The notes under the pieces are model-generated. The model did no database searches. It saw only the letters and a program-made list of their open reading frames with translations, and had not been told where the DNA came from. From Meconema thalassinum (Eukaryota > Arthropoda > Insecta > Orthoptera > Tettigoniidae): 64,000 nt of DNA. The translations under genes and the position numbers were made by a program. How positions within the stretch are numbered: position 1 is the first letter of the stretch; each line of letters opens with the position of its first letter. Positions 22,612-31,094 of the stretch are shown here, piece after piece. The stretch is from contig OX336391.1 in NCBI GenBank assembly GCA_946902985.2, positions 143,781,074-143,845,073 of the forward strand, written 5' to 3'.

Positions 22612-23136
22612 ATTACACTTAGGCCATAACATCTATGTTTGAGAATAACAGGTGAAAAATATTTACAATATGTACAATTATTTAGTTGCAGTATTGGTAA
22701 TGCAACAGTCGGTATATGCTCATTGTAGTATATCTAATGTTCGGTGAAATGCTAAAATGATGATTAAAAAGGGGAGGGGGAGAAAGGGAAAAACCAGTTT
22801 CGTCCAGTTATCACCCGGGTTAGTCGACCAAAACTGGTGCCAGTGTGAACACGAAAATGCTCGAAGTTCTAGTCAGGAAGACAAACCGGATAAGTATCAG
22901 CCTGTATTATTACAGTATAAACATAGTTGATTTTGTATTACCATATAATCACCCAAAACAGACAAACTCCGGATTTTTATCACCATTTTAGCATTTCATC
23001 TAACATTAGATATAGGCTACTACATTTAGCATACATCGACAGTTGCATTATCAATACTGCAACTAAATAATTGTACATATTGTAAATATGTTTCACCTGT
23101 TATTCTCAAACATAGATGTTATAGCCTAAGTGTAAT

Positions 23137-23177
23137 GGATATGATGATGATCGCTTGACGATCGAAACTGGTCATCC
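23137..23177 (+). ncRNA. Hammerhead-like motif with a core change, right arm of foldback 2
   Basis: Stem I is GGAU/AUCC (23137-23140 with 23174-23177). Stem II is GAUCG-cuuga-CGAUC, followed by GAAA and a GUC triplet ending at 23173. The first core base is A instead of C (AUGAUGA at 23141-23147), and C3 is essential in known hammerheads, so this copy is probably inactive. Confidence 0.5.
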
Positions 23178-23380
23178 TAGTGTATTTATTAATCTCATGT
23201 AATTTATTTCAGGATTAGGGCACAACCCAGCTCTTTTTGGGTACATTCGTGTTGACCGACTGAAAAGCACCAAACTTTTGTTCATTGATCTGATAAATAC
23301 TTAATGTATGCATTGCATACTACGGGGAATTTCAATACGACGGTTGCATTAAAGCGGAAAATACATAGCTAACACTGTTT

Positions 23381-23892
23381 GGCAAATTTAAAGAGGAACA
23401 TCAGATACCTTAATTCCATTTCAAGAATCCCGTTTTTTATTTTATTATTTTATTGATTTTAGAACTTGATTTTCTAAATTATTTTGTGTATATTTTGATT
23501 AAAAAAATTAAATCTTAACATTTTTACACCCACCGTTAATAGTTATTATTTTCTAACTACTTTTTTAAAATTATTGTGGAAAGACCAAAGTATATAAAGT
23601 GTATGTTTGTTTGTGTATTGGTTTGGCGTATAATTTTAAACTTTTAATTTTAACTGTTACCCTAATTTCATCATATGAAATACAGGCTTATGGGATTACA
23701 TTTTGTAATGTGTATGTGTGTGTCCTCTAATAAAATCTAAACGGCTAAAGCGATTTCAATGACACTTGGTAGGGACTGTCATTTGTAGCTCTTCAGTCGG
23801 TCGACACGAATTCGCCAAATTACTGGGCGGTATACAGTGTATAAAATATGTAAATAACACTTCTGGAAAAAATACATGTATTAGTTATCACG
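23381..23892. other. Unclassified AT-rich spacer
   Basis: It contains a degenerate ACGGCTAAAGCGATTTCAATG segment (about 23,741), typical of the pre-terminal part of capped or tandem-unit elements, and a CAGTCGGTCGACACGAATTC word (about 23,796) related to foldback 2. No gene. Confidence 0.35.
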
Positions 23893-24736
23893 TAGGACCC
23901 GGATGTTGATGACATGTCATCTTTTTGCTGTCATTAGCCTACTTTCGATTTTTGCAAAAAATGAAAGTAGACTTATGAGATCACTACAGGGCCAAAAATT
24001 GTGTGTCTGTCTGTGTGTGTGTATGTGTGTGTGTGAGTCGGTGTGTGTGTGTGAGTGTGTGTACTCTGAATGTCTGTCCCCTCCCTATCAATTCGAACAC
24101 GGTGAAAACGAATTGAACGAAATTTGGTACAGAGGTAGAACAAGCAAAGGGAACCTCAGTGTCATGTTTCATATCGCCGCCATCTTTAGCAAAACTGAAT
24201 GGCGGCCACTCAAACGTTCAAAACGTAAAATCAAATAGCGACTAACCAAATTATCCGATCACTACCAAATTTGGTAACAACATACCTTCATATAGGGCGC
24301 GTCTTGTGACCAAACTAAAAGGTCATCCGCCGGACCATTTCAGGATGGCGGCCGTGCGAATTATGCAAACTTTATAATCCATATCATGGGACCCACCAGT
24401 TCCGATTATCGAGCCGAGAATCGATTTAACTGTTCTAAAGGAAGAGGCACGTTCGAAATTAAAAGTTTATTTTGTAATACTATAGTGCAGAAGTGATTTT
24501 AAAAAGCTGAGCCGTCTCGGTAAGAAGACAAGATGGCAGCGGATATCTTGTGCCTGACTTATATTTCACTAATTTGAGTATTGCATGCAATATAGCGTAC
24601 TGATACAAAATAAATAAACTTTGTATGAAATGCTTTATATATAAATAATATACTCCGCTGATGAAATCGTTATGTCTAAATCATTATTTGCTCACAAGTT
24701 CTATGTAAGTCATTTTATATAGAACAATGTTCGTTG

Positions 24737-24815
24737 GCACAAATGGCTCCGTGGTGGAGCGTTGATCTATCATTCATATGCCTATGGTTCAAACCCCATC
24801 AGTGTTAGATTTTTG
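24737..24815 (+). mobile_element. tRNA-like SINE head or fragment
   Basis: TGGCTCCGTGGTGGAGCG resembles an A-box region and GGTTCAAACCCC a B box, at typical spacing. No body or duplication could be defined, so it may be a diverged SINE or tRNA relic. Confidence 0.4.
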
Positions 24816-25487
24816 CTTGAAATTTTACATATTTATTGCTTTGTAATGACTCAGACGTTTTAAAATTAAGCGTTATATTGTGCATATTACGGTGGGAAAC
24901 ATATATTTAATTAAAACATAATTCGCCAGCAGATTTGCTCGAGACATCTAGCAGCCAAAAAGGTAACTGCACGCCGGCTTACTTATTAACTTCCAGATTT
25001 TATTGAAAAGTTTCTTCTTATGGCCGCTAGAATGCACTCGCCCTGTTAGGATTATATTGTTCGATACTTCTCCACTAGATTTCACGACTGGTCTACATGG
25101 GACTCCATTGATAGTATACCATTGACATTCCATGCGCATCGAATTTGAAGAATGACAAGATGATACTATGATACATTTTTACTTCTTATTTTTAAGGGTT
25201 TGTAACAGCCTATTGTGCGTTATTTGAAAATGTTATTTGAAGTAAAGAACAAAACGACTTCACATAGTAACTGAATTCTAGCCGTTGGCGCTAGTTCAGG
25301 TTATTAATACTTTTATTTCAGGCAAATAGCAATCGAAAATATCCACATAGTTTGTATACACACGTCTCTGTAGGGTCATGGAAGGATTTGTTAATTCAAT
25401 TAGGGTTGTGAAAGCCATGCACAACCAGACGTGTAAAGACATGCCTCAACTCAAAGTTGGATGTTGTCCACGGCAGGTCGATTATGT

Positions 25488-25727
25488 AATAATAACAATA
25501 ATAATAATGTTATTTGTTTTACGTCCCTTTTAACTACTGCTGCTTTTAGATACGCCGGGGTACCGGAATTTTGGCCCGAAGGGGATCTTTAACGTGCCAT
25601 TAAATCTACTGACACGGCTCCCTCGCATTTGTGCACCCTCAAATGCCAGCTGACTGCGCCATGATACGAACCTGCAACCTAGGGCTCAGCAAGCGAGAAC
25701 GTTACCGCTGAGCCACGCAGCCAGTCC
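25488..25727 (-). mobile_element. tRNA-derived SINE with 12-bp duplication
   Basis: A perfect 12-bp direct repeat GGTCGATTATGT flanks it (25476-25487 and 25728-25739). The minus-strand head TGGCTCAGCGGTAACG is the A box and GCAGGTTCGTATC the B box. The body ends in an ATT/GTT-rich tail. It inserted into the R-subfamily element. Confidence 0.85.
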
Positions 25728-26382
25728 GGTCGATTATGTCTCCAGATCCATAACATTCTTGAGATACTTCTTATCTATCTTTCTTCAATGATGATAGTAG
25801 TTTTTTTCTAGGTTGTGGTGTTTGGTAGAGGTAAATAGTTTCTAAGGTCTTCAACCAAGAAATGATTCTATTATACTCTTTGATAATAACGAGTTATAAC
25901 TATACTCATAAATTTAGGAGAAAGTAGGCTATATGTTCTTTACTGAACATCTTGTTTTTGTTTTGAACCTTTTTGCATTTTTTGCTATATTTCCATTTTA
26001 AGAGCATTTTTTAACTTTGGTAGATGTTTTTGGTCTTATTTTAGAGAAATTGGCCTTTTAAGGTCATTTTGTTTTCCAATTTAGTCATGCCACAGTTTTG
26101 TATGAGGGAGTTACGTCTCTCAGAGTTAAGAAGAAGCAGCTAGTAGCTGATACAAGATAATTTAAAAAAATATTGAAATATTGATTCCATTTTCTTAATC
26201 AACCAGGTGGAAACTAATCTGAGCAACAATCGTGGCGAAATTGCTTCGGGTATTGCATCAAAACTGAAAAAAGTGCTGAAAAAAACACCGGGTATAAAAC
26301 ATTATGCAAAATCTCAGACATTCTTTCTGGTGAAAACTACTGCATGGATGGGATTGAGTAGGATTTAGCAGCAAACGACCTT

Positions 26383-26511
26383 CCTCACTTCAAGTACGCT
26401 CCGATCACATCAGTTGATGTTGATCGCAGATTTTCCAGATATAAAAACTTGTTTGATGATAACCGCAGATCATTTATATTTGACATCAGAATGACATTCG
26501 TAGTACAGTGA
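26383..26511 (+). pseudogene. hAT-like transposase C-terminal fragment
   Basis: A 42-codon open stretch reads ...KYAPITSVDVDRRFSRYKN..., then DNRRSF and a VVQ end, stopping at 26,509. This matches the C-terminal dimerisation segment of hAT-like transposases (the S-x-D-V-E-R-x-F-S type motif). The usual E of the VER motif is D here. Upstream bases (26,220-26,382) are broken by stops. It supports the hAT assignment of all three CCCGGAT-ended elements. Confidence 0.6.
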
Positions 26512-26830
26512 AACTCAGACTAAAGTGAACATAAACCTTTTGTTAAGTGCTAGAAATTTATTTTGAATGACTTTCAGTTTCAGCTTAAGATGTCATTTTT
26601 GAAATATTGGTGAGTTTATTATTAGAAGATTATTTTCTCCATTTTATATTCCATTTTTCGAATTTTTGAAATATTGGTGAGTTTATTATTATAAGATCAA
26701 TTTCTCCATTTTATAGTGCATTTTTCGATTTTTAGGGCATTTATTACAGTCATTTTTCAAAAATTTAAGTGCATTTTTTAAACTTTTCTACCGCATCAAC
26801 ATCCGGGCCCTAGTTATAATGGGGCGATTT

Positions 26831-26865
26831 AGGATTACGCGTTTCGACCTTCAAGCGTCCATCAT
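26831..26865 (-). ncRNA. Degenerate hammerhead-like motif
   Basis: The minus strand has CUGAUGA (26852-26858), a weak stem II (GAC/GUC), GAAA, C-GC-G as minimal stem III and a GUA triplet. Stem I has one mismatch. It stands beside the hAT end without a visible inverted partner, so it may be the stub of a fourth foldback. Confidence 0.35.
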
Positions 26866-26929
26866 CAGATTCTGATCACTGTGTTGATGTTTAAAGTATG
26901 CACAAATATATTTTATGTTCGACCCTGGC

Positions 26930-27405
26930 AACATGTAAATATTGTATGTCAGAAAACTCTACTATAATAAGGCTCATTACAGTACAAGTTTTCATTATGA
27001 TACAGTTTCTCCCACCAATCAGAGCTCAAGAAACAGTTGTCTGACCAATTAGGTAAGGATAACATCGCACATGCACTGACTTCCATGGTCTCCTATTTAA
27101 AATTCCACTGCGTGGCTAGTGTCTTAGTGGGCTATTGGAGGAGGCCATGGTTCAATAAAAGTTATTCTCTGCGTCCCATGAGCTCTGTTCAGTACATAAA
27201 ACTGGTGTAATCTCGACAAATATTTATGAATATTTATTTTCGAATATGAAATAGTTATAATTATCGTCGAACATGAACAGTCGTATGCAACTCGGCTGTA
27301 ATGGTAATTAAGATACTCGTATGGAAATTATAAAACGAGCAAAGCGGGTTTTATAAACATACTCGTGTCTTAATTATTGCCTTTATAGGCTCGTTGCATG
27401 TTGTA
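26930..27405 (+). repeat. Dispersed palindromic repeat, copy 2
   Basis: It shares the CATTATGATACAGTTTCTCC, CCAATCAGAGCTC, ACCAATTAGGTAAGGATA and CAGTCGTATGCAACTCG blocks with 17,866-18,520. Near 27,303-27,385 it has an extra imperfect palindrome (TAATTAAGATACTCGTATG against CATACTCGTGTCTTAATTA, with inner TTATAAAAC/GTTTTATAA) that the first copy lacks. Confidence 0.5.
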
Positions 27406-27407
27406 GT

Positions 27408-28023
27408 TGTTGTTGTTTGAGTCTTCAGTCTTTTGACTGGTTTGATGCAGCACTCCATGCCTCCCTGTCCTGAGCTAATCGTTTCATCTCTACATAGCTC
27501 CGACACCCTACATCCGAGGCAATCTGTTTAACATATTCTAACCTTGGTCTACCCCTACAGTTTTTGTCCTCGACCCTTCCTTCCATAACTAAGCTTGCTA
27601 TTCCTGGGTGTCTTAGTATGTGTCCTACCAAACTATCTCTTCTCTTCATTAACAGTCGCCAGAAACATCTCTCCTCTCCCACTCGTCTTAATACCTCTTT
27701 GTTTGTAACCCTATGTACCCATCGGATCTTCATCATTCTCCTGTAACACCACATTTCAAATGCTTCAATTTTCCTCTTTTCTGCTGCACCAACAGTCCAA
27801 GTTTCACTTCCATAGAGCGCCACGCTCCAGACAAAGGCTTTCAAAAATGACTTCCTAACACCTAAATCTATATTCGATGTCAGCAGATTACTTTTTTGTA
27901 GAAATGCTTTCATTGCCTGAGCCAACCAACTTTTTATATCCTCTCTGCTTCGTCCATCACTGGTTATTCTGCTTCCTAAGTAACAGTAGTCTCCTACTTC
28001 CTTCAGCTTTTCACCTGCCAATT
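27408..28023 (-). pseudogene. 5'-truncated RTE-like LINE, 3' end of pol
   Basis: A 198-codon ORF (27,425-28,021) encodes the region after the RT: LGSRITSDGRS, ALYGSETWT, FEMWCYRRMMKIRW and a WSAASNQSKD end, conserved in RTE-like LINE polyproteins. The plus-strand left end is a TTG repeat, i.e. a CAA tail on the element strand. A 9-bp duplication TGTTGTAGT flanks it (27399-27407 and 28024-28032). The truncated copy is therefore clean, and its reading frame is still open, which suggests a fairly young insertion. Confidence 0.8.
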
Positions 28024-28199
28024 TGTTGTAGTATTAACTACTATTGTAGCGCGTATTAATTTAGTGTTTACACTACGATCGCAATTTTAATCTCTTTATA
28101 CGGTTGGTTTGTGTTATCTTATGGTTTGATGAATTACGTGAGTAATGGTATATGCACGTGTAGACAATTTAGAAAAACACAATATAATAAATACACAAA

Positions 28200-28271
28200 C
28201 ATTTTAATGCTTTTCAGTCGGTCAACACGAGATGGGTTATTCCCGAATCCTGAAGAAGATTACATGAGATT
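28200..28271 (+). repeat. Foldback-2-like arm fragment, left of capped element
   Basis: GCTTTTCAGTCGGTCAACACGA and ATTACATGAGATTAA match the outer arm of foldback 2. The inverted counterpart resumes after the capped element, at 29,490-29,570. The capped element at 28,272 thus sits in the centre of an older, shortened foldback. Confidence 0.6.
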
Positions 28272-29489
28272 AACAAATAGTTCCGTGAAGAACTATACAG
28301 CCTATTTTCATAGATCCTACTCATGTTAACTGCCTCTATCAACGTACAAAATTTCAGTTTGATTATTGTGATAGATTCGTAGATATTGAGAACCGTCTAA
28401 ATATTTCTGATGGTCGCCAGATTGGATTTTATTTATGTACTATTACATGAAGATTATTGTGTACGTGTGGTATTCAAACTTCAATCGCATGATTAGAACA
28501 CAAGAAGAAAAAAAATGAGATTTTAAAATTTCGTACAGCTGCCATCTTGTGGTTATGAAAACAATTGAAATAAATTAGATGCCAGTGGATAAACATTTGT
28601 ATATGCGTTTAACGTGCAAAGTTTCACTGCACTAGGATGGTTAAATTGCGAGAAACGTCCATTTAAATATTTATATTTCGCGTCGCCGCCATGTTGGATT
28701 TGTGCTCACCAGGTTACTGAAAGTCCTATAGGTGAACTTGTGTTCATAGCCTCTATGGACATAAAAATATCAGTTTGATAGCTGTAAAAGATTCGTAGAT
28801 ATTGAGCACCGTCAAAATATTTCGGATGCTCACCATTTTGGATTGTTATATGTATAGCCCAAAGAGTTATGCACCATTAAATGAAAATTATTGCGTAGCT
28901 TCATTATTCAAACTTTCAATTCGATCGCATGATTACGACACAAGAAATAAAAACTTAATTTTAAAATTTCGCACAGCCTCCATCTTGAGGTTATGTAAAC
29001 AATTGAATTAAATTAGACGCCAGTGCATTAAAATGTGTATAAACATTTTCTGTACCAAGTTTCATTACGTTTGAATGGTTAAATCGCGAGAAAAGTCTAT
29101 TTAAAAGTCTCAATTTCGCTTGGCCACCATGTTGGTTTTGTAGTTACCAGGTTTTTGAAAGTCTCATAGGTGAACTTCTAGTAGTGTGTTTTATCATCGT
29201 ACAAAATTTCAGGGTGATACCTGTAATAGTTTCGGAGATACTGAATGCTGGTGAAATATTTCGCACAGCCGCCATGTTAGATTGGTAAGACACAATAAAA
29301 TTTGAAAGGCGCGGTCGGGGTCGGCCAGAATGGTGCTATGATCTTACCAAGTTTCATTGAAATCGCTCTAGCCGTATAGAAGTTATTAGGGGGGGGGCAC
29401 ATACGTACGAATCACACACGCCCACACAGACACACGGACAAAAGGTGATCTCATAAGCCTATTTTTTTTTCATAAAATGAAAGTAGGCT
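28272..29489 (+). mobile_element. Hairpin-capped element, P subfamily, 1.2-kb copy
   Basis: The 5' cap AACAAATAGTTCCGTGAAG carries the hairpin intact, and the 3' hairpin ends AAAGTAGGCT at 29,489. At 1,218 bp it has one long unit fewer than the 1.5-kb copies. Its 3' arm has G in the AAAGTAGG position, like subfamilies Q and R, although the opposite arm keeps T (a G-U pair). Non-coding. Confidence 0.8.
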
Positions 29490-29570
29490 AATAAATTCAC
29501 TCATGTAATAATCGTGTTGCCGACTGAAAAGCATCAGACTTTTGTTTACTAAGGCAACACTGAAAAATGG
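29490..29570 (-). repeat. Foldback-2-like arm fragment, right of capped element
   Basis: CGTGTTGCCGACTGAAAAGC and CTTTTGTTTACTAAGGCAAC are the inverted version of the fragment at 28,200 and of the left flank of foldback 2. Confidence 0.6.
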
Positions 29571-29586
29571 TTTCAAACACCATAAT

Positions 29587-29919
29587 GAAAAAATGAAAAT
29601 CCACAGCCTGCTTCCAGTCTCCGACCGGGTCAGGAATGGAATGAAGGAAGCCCCCATCTAGCGGCGAGGATATGAACTGTGCCGGCTGCCCAGGCCTGAC
29701 GCACTCCTCTGGGGCAGTGATTAAATGAAAGACAGATGAAATGAAATGATAGTGGAGAGTGTTGCTGGAATGAAATTTTGACAGGGAAAACCGGAGTACC
29801 CGTAGAAAAACCTGTCTGCCTCCGTTTTGTCCAGCACAGATCTCACATGGAGTGACCGGGATTTGAACCACGGACCCAGCGGTGAGAGGCCGGCGTGCTG
29901 CCGCCTAAGACACGGATGC
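29587..29919 (-). mobile_element. tRNA-derived SINE with 16-bp duplication
   Basis: A perfect 16-bp repeat TTTCAAACACCATAAT flanks it (29571-29586 and 29920-29935). The minus-strand head GTGTCTTAGGCGGCAGCACG and the B box GGTTCAAATCCC precede a body with TCTCCACTATCATTTCATTT and a CCGCTAGATGGGGGC segment. It is an uninterrupted copy of the family at 11,686-12,468. The 124- and 68-codon ORFs are incidental. Confidence 0.9.
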
Positions 29920-29935
29920 TTTCAAACACCATAAT

Positions 29936-30516
29936 AATACATACAATTAACAATAAATAGTTACCCCAACAATTCCTGACCCTAATAAATACAGTTAACA
30001 CACATTACTGCTGTCACCATATGGACAGAGGTTAGGAGACAAATTCAACATACACCCAAGTTCACGGAGCTGATGACCAAGATGTTCCAAACCACTAATC
30101 CAGCAAGAAGTCTATTTAACAGATCATTTTTTGCATAATTAATAAACATTAGCTAAGAAACGACTGTGTCCACAATTCGTGGATTGGTATTGGCACCAGG
30201 GACATAAAGCGAGAAACACGATGACGGCTACCAAAGTGATCGTTCACTGTTACTCTTGGCAGGACGACAGCACGAACAGCTGGCGAAATTGAGGCCACGC
30301 TGACGTGTGTGATGTGTGAAGATCAAGATTTTCGTTTCGTTGTCCCCAGGCACTGTAGGTGAGTTTATAGAGTAATACAACCCCATTATTCCTCATCTCT
30401 TCATCAAAGACCAAAATATTTTTCCTTCTCAAACAACTACACTATTGTGGCCCGTTGTACATAGGCTACCAAGAGATAATCAGTGTCAAGTTTCGAATAA
30501 AACATTGCATTTAGGA
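29936..30516. other. Unclassified spacer
   Basis: No repeat terminus or domain recognised. Confidence 0.4.
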
Positions 30517-30598
30517 TACAAATGAAGGCATATGTTATGCAGATGTCCACTTTACAATACAAAATTATCTTTTTATATATCACTTGATGCCAATATAC

Positions 30599-30643
30599 AT
30601 TTTGAGCCATGTTTCAGCTCTGTGAGCCTTCTTCAGTCAAAAT
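30599..30643 (-). ncRNA. Hammerhead-like motif, left arm of foldback 3
   Basis: On the minus strand it has AUUUUGA/UCAAAAU stem I, CUGAAGA, one unpaired A, GGCUC-aca-GAGCU (one G-U pair), GAAA and CAUG. The cleavage triplet is GGC instead of GUC, so U16.1 is lost and activity is unlikely. Confidence 0.5.
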
Positions 30644-30685
30644 TACAAAAACATTCTCCTAAAACAGTCTAATGTTTGGTCTCTC

Positions 30686-31010
30686 ATTTTTTTTTTTTTT
30701 TTTTTTTAGCGTATGTCTTTTAGTGCCGGGAGTGTCCGAGGACATGTTCGGCTCGCCAGTTTTGTAGCTGCTTTGAGACGGACACCCAATGGGTGAGCTA
30801 CAAGTACCGTTGGGGAGGGTCGAGGAGTTGGAAGGTAGCGGCTGTGGCCTATAGTTAAGGACCAACCCCGGCATTTGCCTGAAAGAAAGATGGGAAACCA
30901 CAGAAGACCATCGTCAAAGTTGCCGGCGGGGGGATTCGAACCTCCTCGCCTCCCGGTTGTGAGCGACTGCCAACAGTCATGCCGCAACGACCTCGGCTAA
31001 CTCACACGGT
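30686..31010 (-). mobile_element. tRNA-derived SINE with poly(A) tail
   Basis: A perfect 9-bp duplication GGTCTCTCA flanks it (30677-30685 and 31011-31019). The minus-strand head AGCCGAGGTCGTTGCGGCAT, B box GAGGTTCGAATCCC, a body ending in GTGTCCGAGGACATGT-type sequence and a run of about 22 T on the plus strand (poly(A)) are all present. The right arm of the foldback has the empty site near 36,940. Confidence 0.9.
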
Positions 31011-31094
31011 GGTCTCTCAATAAAAATTTGTAAAACATTTTTTATATCGTCAAGATGATTAAACACATGAATATAAAATGCTTAAAGAATAAAA

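Larger units (their letters stand above)
22441..23380 (+). mobile_element. Foldback element 2 with paired hammerhead-like motifs
   Basis: The inverted arms are 22,469-22,770 and about 22,973-23,282, around a ~200-bp spacer. The outer part of each arm has AACAAAAGTTTGGTGC and CAGTCGGTCAACACGA; the same words recur at 28,213, 29,508 (reversed) and 37,182. Each arm has a hammerhead-like motif. The right side continues into a tail with TCAATACG at 23,332-23,339, as in foldbacks 1 and 3. I could not find a flanking duplication, so the outer limits are approximate. Confidence 0.65.
23936..25956 (-). mobile_element. Hairpin-capped element, R subfamily, long copy
   Basis: Read on the minus strand it starts AACAAGATGTTCAGTAAAG, with hairpin TGTTC-agtaaa-GAACA, then AGCCTACTTTC. 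It ends in a hairpin made from AGTCTACTTTC and GAAAGTAGGCT at 23,936-23,974. A CA/TG-rich repeat lies near 24,000-24,062. R-type units with GGTGAAAACGAATTGAACG are near 24,100, and only part of the interior is tandem. It carries a SINE at 25,488-25,727 and a tRNA-like segment near 24,740. Confidence 0.7.
23893..26812 (+). mobile_element. Degenerate hAT-like element with transposase fragment, interrupted
   Basis: The ends are TAGGACCCGGATGTTGATGA (from 23,893) and the inverted CATCAACATCCGGGCCCTA (to 26,812). A capped R-subfamily element sits near the left end (23,936-25,956). The remaining interior matches the short copy at 16,169 at both ends and adds a central region with transposase-like coding. 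Flanking bases do not give a clean 8-bp duplication. Confidence 0.65.

Noticed and set aside
23885..26820. 8-bp target duplication of the third hAT-like copy
   Set aside because: TTATCACG on the left and GTTATAAT on the right do not match in register.
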